Positions 7,989 to 16,255 are shown, counted from the stretch's first letter. The stretch is DNA of 47,662 bases from CAYVUV01 sp964455095 (GCA_964455095.1 CAYVUV010000215.1:1-47662); one strand, 5' to 3'. Notes: generated by a model from the letters alone, not told the origin. Made by a program: numbers and translations.

Positions 7989-9465
7989 CATACCCAAGCT
8001 TCGTTTCGAGTCGAGAATGATGATCGACGGCAAGCTCGTCGACGGGCAGGGCGGTACGTTCACCAACATCAACCCGGCGACGGAGGAAGTACTGGGAGCG
8101 GTGGCGAACGCGTCCAGGGCCGACATGCACCGCGCCATCGACGCCGCCCGCCGCGCATTCGACCAGACCGACTGGTCGACCAACCGCGCCTTCCGCAAGC
8201 GCTGCCTCGAGCAGCTCCAGGCGGCGCTGGAAGCCGAGCGCGAGGATCTCCGCGAAGAGCTCATCCTCGAGGCCGGCTGCCCGCGCCTGCTGACGCACGG
8301 CCCACAGCTCGACGCGCCGCTGGCCGATGCACTGACTTACCCGGCCAAGCTGATCGACGAGTACCCGTGGGACAACGACCTTGGCGACACGTTCGTAGCC
8401 CTCACCGGTGTGATGACCACCCGCAAGGTCTGGCGCGAACCGGTGGGCGTCGTCGGCGCGATCGTGCCGTGGAACTTTCCATTCGAGGTCAGCATTCACA
8501 AGCTCGCCCAGGCTCTGGCCACCGGTAACACGGTCGTGCTGAAACCAGCCCCCGACACGCCCTTCAACGCGACCCGCCTCGGGCGCCTGATCGTCGAGTC
8601 CACCGATATCCCACCCGGAGTGGTCAATGTCGTCACGGCATCCGATCACATGGTGGGAGAGGAGCTCACGCTCTCGCCGAAGGTCGATCTGATCTCGTTC
8701 ACCGGCTCGACCGCCGTCGGAAAGAGAATCATGGAGAAGGGCGCGGCGACAATGAAGCGCCTGTTCCTCGAGCTGGGCGGCAAATCGGCCACCATCGTGC
8801 TCGAGGACGCCGACTTCTCAGTCGCGTGTATGCTGGGCATCACGCCCTGTGTTCACGCCGGTCAGGGTTGCGCCATCCCGACACGACTGTTGCTCCCGCG
8901 CTCGCGTTACGACGAGGGCGTGGCGATTCTCAAAGGGATGTACGAGAGCATGGCCGCCGGAGATCCGCAGGACCCGGGAACGCTGTGCGGTCCAGTGATC
9001 TCGGACAAGCAGCGCACGCGCATCCGTGGCTACATTCAGAAAGGCATCGACGAGGGGGCGACGCTCCTCGTCGGCGGCGCCGATGCGCCGGCCGGTCGCG
9101 ACAAGGGCTTCTGGGTCAAGCCCACGTTGTTCGTCAACGTCGACAACGCGATGACGATCGCGCAGGAAGAGATCTTCGGCCCGGTCCTCGCCGTCATTCC
9201 GTTCGAGAACGATGCGGATGCCATCCGCATCGCCAACGACAGCGTCTACGGCCTGGCCGGCAACGTCATGTCGGGTTCGCTGGAACGCTCCCTGGCCGTC
9301 GCACGTCGGCTGCGGGCCGGGTTCATCGGTCTCAACGGTGCCACCGGCTATGGCGCCGACGTGCCGTTCGGCGGTTACAAGGCCAGCGGCGTCGGCCGCC
9401 AGAACGGCCACGCCGGGTTCGATCAATACACCGAGGTCAAATCCGTCGCCTATCCCGTCGCCTGA
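7981..9465 (+). CDS. NAD(P)-dependent aldehyde dehydrogenase
   Basis: A full-length (494 residues) ALDH-superfamily enzyme oxidising an aldehyde to an acid. The cofactor-binding segment PWNFPFEVSIHKLAQAL, the FTGST motif, the general-base Glu264 in LELGGKS and the nucleophile Cys297 in HAGQGC are all present, as is the EEIFGPV motif. ATG 7981 has a strong AAGGAGG Shine-Dalgarno and is preferred to any upstream start. It probably oxidises an aldehyde produced by the neighbouring P450/SDR steps. It is followed 13 bases later by a small membrane ORF and the second AveC-like gene. Confidence 0.92.
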   Translation: MADIPKLRFESRMMIDGKLVDGQGGTFTNINPATEEVLGAVANASRADMHRAIDAARRAFDQTDWSTNRAFRKRCLEQLQAALEAEREDLREELILEAGCPRLLTHGPQLDAPLADALTYPAKLIDEYPWDNDLGDTFVALTGVMTTRKVWREPVGVVGAIVPWNFPFEVSIHKLAQALATGNTVVLKPAPDTPFNATRLGRLIVESTDIPPGVVNVVTASDHMVGEELTLSPKVDLISFTGSTAVGKRIMEKGAATMKRLFLELGGKSATIVLEDADFSVACMLGITPCVHAGQGCAIPTRLLLPRSRYDEGVAILKGMYESMAAGDPQDPGTLCGPVISDKQRTRIRGYIQKGIDEGATLLVGGADAPAGRDKGFWVKPTLFVNVDNAMTIAQEEIFGPVLAVIPFENDADAIRIANDSVYGLAGNVMSGSLERSLAVARRLRAGFIGLNGATGYGADVPFGGYKASGVGRQNGHAGFDQYTEVKSVAYPVA

Positions 9466-9478
9466 AGGAGTAGGGACC

Positions 9479-9601
9479 GTGGGCGCATTGATCATGCTTG
9501 GTACGCTCTTCGGGCTGATCGTCCTCATCTTCGCGTTGGTACTTCGATATGACCCGGAGGCCCGTCGTCCGTCGAAGGGCAGGGGGTCCACCAATGTCTG
9601 A
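9479..9601 (+). CDS. Small single-pass membrane peptide (40 residues)
   Basis: A short open frame starting with GTG 8 bases after an AAGGAG Shine-Dalgarno (9465-9470), which itself overlaps the aldehyde dehydrogenase stop. It encodes one hydrophobic helix (IMLGTLFGLIVLIFALVL) followed by a basic tail (RYDPEARRPSKGRG). The stop overlaps the ATG of the AveC-like gene at 9594 by 8 bases. The strong ribosome site and coupling argue that it is real. The AveC-like protein encoded next lacks the N-terminal membrane helix of the other two copies, so this peptide may supply it in trans. That role is an inference. Confidence 0.6.
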   Translation: MGALIMLGTLFGLIVLIFALVLRYDPEARRPSKGRGSTNV

Positions 9602-10376
9602 GCTGACCCCGCTCATGAAGGCTGCGATCAGCTTCGCCTACATCGGCGGCGCTGTCTTCGTGGCTGTTGGCTTGATTCTGAGTTTCCGCCGCCGCCGCCC
9701 GCACCCGCTCCTGCTGGTGTGCGTATCGGCCATCTCGATCTCCTGGATCGAGGCCCCGTATGATTGGGCCGTGTATGCACAGTTCCCGCCCGCGATTCCG
9801 CGCATGCCCTCCTGGTGGCCGTTGAACATGACATGGGGTGGCCTGCCGGCAGCGGTTCCCCCCGGTTACATCGCCTACTTCGTCCTTCCGGCCACGCTCG
9901 GCGCCGCCACGGGGCGCTGGTTGAGCTCGAAGTTCGACTGGCGTGCGCCGATCACGCTGTTGATCGTCGGCCTCGCCATCGGCTGCCTGTGGGCATTCAT
10001 GTTCAATGCGATCCTCGGGGCTCGGCTTGGCGTGTTTTGTTATGGCCGCGTCATCGAGGGACTCGCGCTGTGGCCGGGTACGAGGCACCAGTATCCGCTC
10101 TATGACTCGCTCGCGATGGGCGTGCAGATGATGGTCTTCACTTACATCCTCGGGCGGACCGATGCGCAGGGGCGGACGCTCATCGAGCTGTGGGCGGATT
10201 CGAAATCGAAAGACCGTCTACGCTCTTCCTTCCTCTCGATGGCCGCGGCCGTTGTCATCGGCCATGTGGTGTATCTTTCGGTCTTCGCGCCACATCTCGC
10301 CACCAAGGTGCTGCATCTGCAGACCGTCGGGCCGACCGAGCCATTGTTCGAAGGCGTACCAAACCAACCACTTTAG
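9594..10376 (+). CDS. AveC-like integral membrane protein 2 (short form)
   Basis: 260 residues with about six membrane helices. Family landmarks are SWIEAPYDWAVYAQF (equivalent to WQDPIMNW in copy 1) and WPGTRHQYPLYDS (equivalent to GTTFQFPLIWE). It is about 115-125 residues shorter than the copies at 5945 and 32885, lacking both the first helix with its following loop and the C-terminal soluble tail. It is translationally coupled to the 40-residue membrane peptide. The next gene, a P450, follows after 30 bases with its own AAAGGAG site, so both probably belong to one transcript. The biochemical role is unknown; the family name does not imply avermectin-like chemistry. Confidence 0.75.
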   Translation: MSELTPLMKAAISFAYIGGAVFVAVGLILSFRRRRPHPLLLVCVSAISISWIEAPYDWAVYAQFPPAIPRMPSWWPLNMTWGGLPAAVPPGYIAYFVLPATLGAATGRWLSSKFDWRAPITLLIVGLAIGCLWAFMFNAILGARLGVFCYGRVIEGLALWPGTRHQYPLYDSLAMGVQMMVFTYILGRTDAQGRTLIELWADSKSKDRLRSSFLSMAAAVVIGHVVYLSVFAPHLATKVLHLQTVGPTEPLFEGVPNQPL

Positions 10377-10406
10377 CAAGCCGCGGATTCCCAAAGGAGC
10401 TTCAGT

Positions 10407-11702
10407 ATGTGTCCGACAGAGCATATCGATGCGCGCAGACCCCCGTACGAACCATTCTCGGAGGCGGTGCGGGAGGATCCCTATCCGTACTATGCGGCGC
10501 TGCGCGACGAAGCGCCGGTCTACTGGGCGGAGGAGGCCCAGGCCTGGTGTGTGTCGCGCTACGACGACGTGCAGTTCGTTCTCCGCAATGCGGAACTGTT
10601 CTCCTCCGACGCCATGCGGACGATGCTCATGGGCGCTCGTCCGGGCGTCAACCCGCTCGAGGATCCCGAGGTGATGGCGCGCGCAATGGCACTGACGCAG
10701 GCGTTGGCCTTTCCGTTGGAGGAGTTGATGGGTTGTCGCCAACTCCTTTCTGAGGATCCGCCTCGGCACACCGAGATCCGCAACCTCGTCAACCGCGGCT
10801 TCACGCCGCGACGCATCGCGATGTGGGAGCCGCTCATACGCCAGATCACGCGCGAGTGCGTGAACGAGATGCGGCATGCTGAGGAGATCGACCTGGTGGC
10901 GGCGATCGCCATGCCGCTGCCGGTGCGTGTGATCTGCGAAATCCTCGGTGTGGAACCGGAGCGGCGAGACCAGTTCAAGGAATGGTCCGACCGCATCATC
11001 GCGGGCACGACGGGCTCGACACGCACGGTCGACCCGCTCACCAGCGGCTTCGCCGATGCCATGAAGGAGATCGCCGAGTACATTCGCTGCGTCGTGGCGG
11101 AGCGCACCGCGAAGCCGAGCGACGATCTGATCAGCGTGCTCGTCGCGGTGCAGGATGGCGTCGGCCTGAGCGCGGCCGAGATGACGATGTTCGTCATCCT
11201 GCTGCTCGTCGCCGGCAACGAGACGACCACGAATCTGATCGGCAACGCGACCAACGCGCTGTTGAGCCATCCCTCGGAGCGCGCCCGCCTGAGTGCCGAT
11301 CGAACGCTGGTGCCGAGCTGGATCGAGGAAACCTTGCGCTGGGATGCGCCGGTGCAGTTCGTCGTCCGACGCACCACCGCCGACGTCGAGATCGCCGGAC
11401 AACAGGTGCCCGCCAATGTTCACGTGATCGGGATACTCGGGTCCGCCAACCGCGACGAACGGCACTGGGGCCCGACCGCGGGCGAGTTCGACATCGCGCG
11501 CAATCCGCAGGGACACCTGGGGTTTGGCTTCGGCAACCATTTCTGCCTCGGTGCGTCGTTGGCGCGGCTGGAAGCGCGCATCGTGCTCGAGGCGCTGCTC
11601 GACGAGCTGCTGCGCCGCGAACGCTGCGATCCGCGCGTGGAGCACATCGATTCCTTCCTCATCCGGGGCCCGAAGCGCCTTTTGTTGCGGCTTGCGAACT
11701 GA
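10407..11702 (+). CDS. Cytochrome P450 monooxygenase
   Basis: A soluble class I bacterial P450 of 431 residues. The I-helix oxygen-binding motif is VAGNETTTN, the ExxR motif is in EETLRW, and the heme-ligand loop is FGFGNHFCLG with Cys380 as the thiolate ligand. The overall length and the N-terminal 'PYPYYAALRDEAPVYW' block are typical of bacterial CYPs acting on terpenoids, steroids or fatty acids. Electrons would come from a ferredoxin not found in the window. It is encoded downstream of the AveC-like gene and upstream of an SDR that could oxidise the alcohol formed. The family (for example CYP125 or CYP142) cannot be decided by eye. Confidence 0.93.
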   Translation: MCPTEHIDARRPPYEPFSEAVREDPYPYYAALRDEAPVYWAEEAQAWCVSRYDDVQFVLRNAELFSSDAMRTMLMGARPGVNPLEDPEVMARAMALTQALAFPLEELMGCRQLLSEDPPRHTEIRNLVNRGFTPRRIAMWEPLIRQITRECVNEMRHAEEIDLVAAIAMPLPVRVICEILGVEPERRDQFKEWSDRIIAGTTGSTRTVDPLTSGFADAMKEIAEYIRCVVAERTAKPSDDLISVLVAVQDGVGLSAAEMTMFVILLLVAGNETTTNLIGNATNALLSHPSERARLSADRTLVPSWIEETLRWDAPVQFVVRRTTADVEIAGQQVPANVHVIGILGSANRDERHWGPTAGEFDIARNPQGHLGFGFGNHFCLGASLARLEARIVLEALLDELLRRERCDPRVEHIDSFLIRGPKRLLLRLAN

Positions 11703-11750
11703 CCGCGAGCGATCGTAAACGCGAAAACCGTTCAAACCTGGGGGACGACT

Positions 11751-12536
11751 ATGCGCTTGAAAGACAAGGTGGCCATCATCACGGGCGGCAGTCAGGGCAT
11801 CGGGCGGGAGTACGCGCTCCGATTCGCCCGCGAAGGGGCCAAGGTCGTCGTCGCCGACGTCCGGGAGGATCAGGCCCAGGAAGTAGTGCAGGAGATCGCG
11901 AAGCTCGGCAGTGAGGGTCTGGCACTGAGAACCGACGTATCGAGCGAGGAGGACACCCAGCGCCTTGCCGCCGCGACCCACGCGCACTTCGGGAGCATCG
12001 ACATCCTGCTGAACAACGCGGCGATCTTTGGCGACATGGAACTCCAGGACCGCAGCCTCGAATACTTCAACAAGATCTTGTCGGTGAATCTCATCGGGGT
12101 CTGGCTGTGCACGCGCGCGGTGGAGCCATTCATGAAGCGCCGGCGAAAGGGCAAGATCATCCACCAATCCTCCACCGCAGCCTACATAGGGAACGTTGGT
12201 GTCGTGGACACGTCGGATCCCGACCTGCCGTCACCGGTTCCGCACTACAACGTGGCGAAGATCGGCGTCTCGGGGCTGACCAAGTACATGGCGGGCTACC
12301 TTGGTCCGTGGGGCATCAACGTCAATGCCATCTGTCCTGGCCTCACGCTCACCGACGCGGCGAAGCGAATCGTGCCCGAGGAAATGATGGCCATGCTCCC
12401 GATGTTCAACGCCTTGAAGGGGGCCCTCCAACCTCAGGACCTCACGGGGACGGCGGTGTTCCTCGCCTCGGAGGACAGCGACATGATGACCGGTCAGGTT
12501 CTGGTCGTCGACGGCGGTATGATCATGCTGGGATAG
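11751..12536 (+). CDS. SDR family oxidoreductase (classical)
   Basis: A 261-residue NAD(P)-dependent dehydrogenase. TGGSQGIG is at 11-18, NNAA at 88-91, the catalytic Ser140/141 is in HQSST, and Tyr166/Lys170 are in YNVAK. Asp36 after the second strand (VVVADV) suggests an NAD preference. The start has GGGGGA upstream. It closes the first plus-strand block, 48 bases after the P450, so oxidation of the P450 product is a natural guess. A hairpin follows before the convergent DUF1330 gene. Confidence 0.9.
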   Translation: MRLKDKVAIITGGSQGIGREYALRFAREGAKVVVADVREDQAQEVVQEIAKLGSEGLALRTDVSSEEDTQRLAAATHAHFGSIDILLNNAAIFGDMELQDRSLEYFNKILSVNLIGVWLCTRAVEPFMKRRRKGKIIHQSSTAAYIGNVGVVDTSDPDLPSPVPHYNVAKIGVSGLTKYMAGYLGPWGINVNAICPGLTLTDAAKRIVPEEMMAMLPMFNALKGALQPQDLTGTAVFLASEDSDMMTGQVLVVDGGMIMLG

Positions 12537-12577
12537 GACGCGGGTCTGAGCACGATGCGAGACCACGCCCGCGCTGA

Positions 12578-12596
12578 GACGGCCCCGTCGGCCGTC
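12578..12596. terminator. Hairpin between convergent genes
   Basis: A perfect 7-bp inverted repeat (GACGGCC/GGCCGTC) with a 5-base loop lies between the SDR ending at 12536 and the convergent DUF1330 gene. No T-tract follows on either strand, so it is only a candidate bidirectional terminator. Confidence 0.35.
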
Positions 12597-12644
12597 ACGG
12601 CGAGCGGCGCGACGCGACGCCGTGGTCCACCCAGCGGAAAAGGA

Positions 12645-12944
12645 TCAGCTCTTCAGCTTCATCGATTGGGAGATGATGGCGAACCCCTTCGTGGACGCCA
12701 GGCGCTTGCCGACGACGGCTTGGTACGCGGGCGATTCGTACCACGCCTTGGCCGCCTCCGTGGATTCGAATTTGACGATCACCGTTTGCGGTCCGGGCGG
12801 GGTCCCTTCGACGGTCTCCGCGGCGACGTCGAACGCCACGACCTCGCCACCGGATGCCTGGATGGTCGGCCCCGCAGCCATCTGGTACTCGCGATAGAGC
12901 TTGGGGTCGTTCACGACGTACTGTGCGATGAAGTATGCGGCCAT
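12645..12944 (-). CDS. DUF1330 family protein
   Basis: A 99-residue ferredoxin-like-fold protein of the DUF1330 family. It starts MAAYFIAQYVVNDP, has the GGEVVAFD segment and ends with the family-typical WYESPAYQAVVGKR block (about residues 67-80). Members are dimeric alpha+beta barrel proteins of unknown function, often found beside catabolic genes. An AGGAAAG ribosome site precedes the start. It lies 18 bases downstream of the heme-oxygenase-fold gene on the same strand, so the two form a small operon. Confidence 0.85.
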   Translation of the reverse strand: MAAYFIAQYVVNDPKLYREYQMAAGPTIQASGGEVVAFDVAAETVEGTPPGPQTVIVKFESTEAAKAWYESPAYQAVVGKRLASTKGFAIISQSMKLKS

Positions 12945-12962
12945 ACGCTTTCCTCCTGCGCC

Positions 12963-13667
12963 TCAAATCGCGGCCTGAATGCCATCGAAGAACTGCCACC
13001 AGGCGTCGAGCGAGTGCTGTAACGCATCGCGCACACGCGCCTGGGTTGCGGTGTCGGTTGCGTGGCGAACGACGATGTTGTCGCCGACCGCACTGTGCTC
13101 CGCATCGGCCATCTCGTGGATGTCCCAGAACTCCACCGCCTCGCGGCTGAGTCCGTAATTCTCCTGGAGCCGGCGCGCCATCGGCCCGAACGCGCCCGGG
13201 ACCTGGCCCTCCGCGGCAAGGTTGATCGCGGCTGCGGCTTCGATGAACGAGCGCTGCTTGGTCGATAGCTCGAACCAGTCGATGAGCGCGCGGGTCGCGG
13301 GCAGGGGGCGCCCCTCGACCATCTCTGCTCGCTTCAGGCCGACGGCCTCGCCGAAGCGAATGAAGAGCTCCGGATGAGGCTGGTTGCAACCGGAAATCCG
13401 CCCCGTCTCTTCCTCGTAGACGCTCTCTGCCAGCTCCATGCGCTCCTTGGGAAACGGACAGTTGGAATGCATGGCGCTCACCGCGCGTGGGAACTCGCGC
13501 ACCTGGAGGAAGAACTGGATGGCGAAGCGCTTCAGCTGCTCGCGGCTGAGCCTGCCGGCGGCGAGCTCGAGCCAGAGCGGGTGATTGCCAAAGGTCCGCC
13601 GTGCCTGAATGCGCGCGACGAGATCCTGAATGAATGCCTCGGGGGGCGGAACCTCGTTCATGGCCAT
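12963..13667 (-). CDS. Heme-oxygenase-fold protein (TenA/PqqC/iron-containing redox enzyme family)
   Basis: A 234-residue all-helical protein. It has a basic start with GNHPLWLELAAG, an acidic EEETG run (residues 85-89) followed by NQPHPELF (His98), Glu153 in AAEGQ, and His184/Asp188/His191 in IHEMADAEH. This arrangement resembles the PqqC/TenA superfamily and the heme-oxygenase-like diiron oxidases (UndA, CADD), whose ligands are Glu and His residues on such helices. A diiron enzyme is therefore possible but unproven. It is divergently transcribed from an acyl-CoA dehydrogenase pair and followed by DUF1330. A GAGAGGA ribosome site supports the start. Confidence 0.75.
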   Translation of the reverse strand: MAMNEVPPPEAFIQDLVARIQARRTFGNHPLWLELAAGRLSREQLKRFAIQFFLQVREFPRAVSAMHSNCPFPKERMELAESVYEEETGRISGCNQPHPELFIRFGEAVGLKRAEMVEGRPLPATRALIDWFELSTKQRSFIEAAAAINLAAEGQVPGAFGPMARRLQENYGLSREAVEFWDIHEMADAEHSAVGDNIVVRHATDTATQARVRDALQHSLDAWWQFFDGIQAAI

Positions 13668-13716
13668 CCTCTCGCGATTTCCTTTGTGCGCCGGAGTCGT
13701 GAACCGTCGCCTTGCC

Positions 13717-13738
13717 GATACGGAAGCCGGACCGTATC
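13717..13738. promoter_or_regulatory. Inverted repeat in the divergent promoter (candidate operator)
   Basis: GATACGG - 8 bases - CCGTATC, perfect 7-bp arms, just upstream of the acyl-CoA dehydrogenase start at 13747. It lies between divergent genes, where a repressor could control both. A related GATACGGACCTATCAT box occurs at 22419, also near an acyl-CoA dehydrogenase pair. Confidence 0.45.
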
Positions 13739-13746
13739 ATAGGAGA

Positions 13747-14916
13747 ATGACGCTCTCAAATGCCGGTAGCGATCTTGCCGCCTACCGAACTGAGCTCCAC
13801 GCTTGGCTGGAGGCGAACTCCGAAGAGCTGGCGCCCCGGTATTCGCCGCCGGGGACGCTCGACGACCACGTCGCCCAGATGCAACGGGTGAAGTCGATCC
13901 TGTTCGCTGCGGGTTGGATGCAGCGCGGATGGCCGGAGCGCGTTGGCGGACGAGGCGGCTCACCGATGCTGCGGACGGAGCTCGGCGCGGCCCTCGCGGC
14001 GCGCGAGATCGCGGATCCGGGTCTTTTCTCACTGATCGAGGTACTCGCGCCGACGATCATCGACTTTGCGCCGCCCGCGTTGGCCGCCGAGGTGATCCCC
14101 CGCCTGCTCTCGGGCGCCGAGCTCTGGTGCCAGGGGTTCTCCGAGCCGGACGCGGGGAGCGACCTCGCGTCCTTGCGCTGCCGCGCTGTGCCCGCCGGCG
14201 GCGACGCGCCTACGGCCTCGAAATGGGTGATCAACGGCCAGAAGGTCTGGACCAGCCTGGCGCAGTTCTCCGACCGCTGCGTGCTGCTCACGCGAACCGG
14301 GCCGCCCGACTCGCGTCACCGCGGCATCACCGCGTTCTTTGTCGACATGAACACGCCGGGGATCACCGTCGCGCCGCTCGCGATGCTCAACGGCGAGCTC
14401 GAGTTTGCCGAGGTGTTCTTCGACGACGTCGTGGTCTCGGCCGATCGGATGCTCGGAGAGCTGAACGGGGGCTGGGCCGTCGCCATGAGCATCCTCCCTT
14501 ACGAGCGCTCTTCGTGTTTCTGGCAGCGCATCGCATATCTCTACCGGCGGCTCCAGCGGCTCGTCGAAGTTGCCCCCGACCACGACCGCGCTGCGGAGAT
14601 CGTCGGGGACGTGTACGTGCAGCTGCACGCGCTGCGCGCCCGGTCGCGTGCCACGCAGCACCGACTCGCCGAGACCGGCACGATCGGCGCGGAGACATCC
14701 ATCGACAAGGTGCTCGTCGCGACGACGGAGCAGGCGGTCTTCGACGCCGTCCGCCGGCTCCTGCCGGGGATGGTCGAGATGGACGACAGCGCGGCCGGTG
14801 AGCTCTGGCGCAACGAGTACCTGTACTCGAAGGCCGCAACGATCTACGGCGGCACGGCCGAGGTGCAGCGCAACATCATCGCCCGCCGGCTCCTCGAGCT
14901 TGGGAGCGACGAATGA
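13747..14916 (+). CDS. Acyl-CoA dehydrogenase, large (FAD-binding) subunit type, pair 1
   Basis: A 389-residue acyl-CoA dehydrogenase. The middle domain carries CQGFSEPDAGSDLAS, followed by INGQKVWTS. The C-terminal helical domain ends in IYGGTAEVQRNIIARRLLELG, the canonical FAD/adenine contact loop. ATG 13747 has ATAGGAG upstream and is preferred to earlier starts. The next gene encodes a second, shorter dehydrogenase and overlaps it by 4 bases. This arrangement is characteristic of heterotetrameric (alpha2-beta2) steroid-type enzymes such as mycobacterial FadE28-FadE29 (ChsE1-ChsE2). It probably desaturates a bulky CoA thioester. Confidence 0.9.
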   Translation: MTLSNAGSDLAAYRTELHAWLEANSEELAPRYSPPGTLDDHVAQMQRVKSILFAAGWMQRGWPERVGGRGGSPMLRTELGAALAAREIADPGLFSLIEVLAPTIIDFAPPALAAEVIPRLLSGAELWCQGFSEPDAGSDLASLRCRAVPAGGDAPTASKWVINGQKVWTSLAQFSDRCVLLTRTGPPDSRHRGITAFFVDMNTPGITVAPLAMLNGELEFAEVFFDDVVVSADRMLGELNGGWAVAMSILPYERSSCFWQRIAYLYRRLQRLVEVAPDHDRAAEIVGDVYVQLHALRARSRATQHRLAETGTIGAETSIDKVLVATTEQAVFDAVRRLLPGMVEMDDSAAGELWRNEYLYSKAATIYGGTAEVQRNIIARRLLELGSDE

Positions 14917-15884
14917 TCGACGCGAACGAACGCGGCATAATGGCGGAAACAGTGCGCGCGGCCATCGCCAACGCACTTGCGACCCCGACTCCAGACGTCG
15001 ATGCGGTCCTCGCGCAAGTCGGATGGTTGGAGATGCTCGGCGACGAGCGTGACGCTGCCCTCGATATCGTCTTCAGCGCACTCGGCGCGGTGAACGCGGC
15101 GGCTACGGCACTCGACGATGTACTGGCTTCAGCGCTCGGCCAGAAGCCGCGACCCGACCTCGCCGTGCTACTGCCGCGGTTCGCCGCGTGGGATCCGCCC
15201 GGACGAATCGACGCGAACGATCTTCGGGCTGAGGGCCTGGCGACGGGTCGCGCCGCCAGCGCCGGGGAGATGCTGGTGGTGTCTGGCACGGAGTCGGAGC
15301 CATGGAGCGCGATCGTCTCGACGGCGGTTGCGGACGTGCAGCCCGTGCGCGGCGTCGATCCCGATGCGGGCCTTCGAACGGTCCGCGCGCACGCCAACAC
15401 GGCGGGCGCGACGCGCCTCGACCCCGCCGCGTGGCAATCGGCCGTGGCCCTCGGTCGGCGCGCCGTCGCGCACCAGATCGCAGGAGCCGGCCGAACGATG
15501 CTCGATCTGGCGCGCTCTCACGCGCTGGGACGGGTGCAGTTCGGTCGTCCGGTTGCGCGCTTCCAGGCCGTGCGCCACCGGCTCGCGGACGCGTTGGTGG
15601 CAGTGGAGGCCTTAGAGGCGACCCTGACCGCGGCGCGCGACGAGCCGAGCCCCGAGACGGCCGCCCTTGCGAAGGCCGTCGCCGGGCGCACGGCCCACAC
15701 GGTGGCCCGGCACTGCCAACAGGTGCTCGCCGGCGTCGGCTTCACCGCCGAGCATTCGTTCCACCGGTACCTGAAGCGGGTCCTCGCGCTTGACGGACTC
15801 TTCGGCTCGGCCGACGCGATCGTCCTGGACATCGGACGGCGGCTGCTCGCCCAGCGCCGCGTTCCGACGCTCATCGAGCTCTGA
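14913..15884 (+). CDS. Acyl-CoA dehydrogenase, short partner subunit, pair 1
   Basis: 323 residues, recognisable as acyl-CoA dehydrogenase mainly from its C-terminal half: RSHALGRVQFGRPVARFQAV (flavin/dimer helix) and HTVARHCQQVLAGVGFTAEH. The FSEPxAGSD middle-domain motif of the large subunit is missing and the N-terminal half is very divergent. This fits the non-symmetrical partner in alpha2-beta2 steroid-type dehydrogenases. The ATG overlaps the upstream stop (ATGA). No gene follows closely, and a 371-base gap begins after it. Confidence 0.82.
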   Translation: MIDANERGIMAETVRAAIANALATPTPDVDAVLAQVGWLEMLGDERDAALDIVFSALGAVNAAATALDDVLASALGQKPRPDLAVLLPRFAAWDPPGRIDANDLRAEGLATGRAASAGEMLVVSGTESEPWSAIVSTAVADVQPVRGVDPDAGLRTVRAHANTAGATRLDPAAWQSAVALGRRAVAHQIAGAGRTMLDLARSHALGRVQFGRPVARFQAVRHRLADALVAVEALEATLTAARDEPSPETAALAKAVAGRTAHTVARHCQQVLAGVGFTAEHSFHRYLKRVLALDGLFGSADAIVLDIGRRLLAQRRVPTLIEL

Positions 15885-15914
15885 AGGCCCGCGATCGATC
15901 CGACCACGCTGGTG

Positions 15915-15980
15915 GTGGAGTCGGTCCTTCGAAAACACCTCGTTGACCGCGCCCCATGCGCGCGTTGCCTGTGCGCGAGC
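15915..15980 (-). pseudogene. Relic of an oxocamphor-hydrolase-like crotonase
   Basis: On the minus strand this short stretch reads AWGAVNEVFSKDRL. It matches EWGAVNEVLPKDRL in the intact crotonase encoded at 17148-17993, and the DNA is also nearly identical over about 45 bases around 17370-17415. The flanking frame shows no further similarity and no start, so it is a fragment left by duplication or deletion. Confidence 0.55.
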
Positions 15981-16045
15981 CGGGCACCCCCAAAGCACCG
16001 CCGCGTGCGCGTGAACAACTGTTCAATGGGCATGAACACTCTAGC

Positions 16046-16082
16046 TAGGGGTTATTCCTACTGTTGCTCAGGGTTATTCCTA
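16046..16082 (+). repeat. Direct repeats, 22-bp period (candidate activator or repressor sites)
   Basis: The 12-mer GGGTTATTCCTA occurs at 16049-16060 and again at 16071-16082. The 22-base period places both copies on the same face of the helix. The first copy extends to TAGGGGTTATTCCTA, which has short TAGG/CCTA dyad arms. It lies about 175 bases upstream of the first small secreted protein gene. The regulator is unknown. Confidence 0.5.
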
Positions 16083-16255
16083 ATTGTTTCTTACCAAAGG
16101 GATGCGGCACAGTGGCGCGTATGAAGTCGCATGCGCGTTCGGGAAGGAACGGTGCTCGCTCGAGTCCGACCAATCTTTTGAACCGCGGTGTGATCATCGG
16201 TCGGCTAGATGGGCTAGCCGCCGGAACCAGAGCACGTAGAGAGAGGAGACAGAGG

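Larger units (their letters stand above)
15885..16255. other. Intergenic region of 371 bases
   Basis: No intact gene is seen here. It holds a crotonase relic on the minus strand (about 15915-15980), a pair of 12-base direct repeats at 16049 and 16071, and the leader of the small secreted protein gene with a GAGAGGAGACAGAGG ribosome region. Local AT content rises around 16040-16100, consistent with a promoter for the secreted-protein pair. Confidence 0.6.

Noticed and set aside
10218..12167. 650-codon open frame on the minus strand
   Set aside because: It is antisense to the P450 and SDR genes, which have clear catalytic motifs. The translation is low-complexity and His/Arg-rich.
13676..13684. 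GCGATTTCC, identical to part of operator sites 4 and 5, upstream of the heme-oxygenase-fold gene
   Set aside because: The GAGAATG half is missing and the stretch overlaps that gene's ribosome site, so chance is a sufficient explanation.
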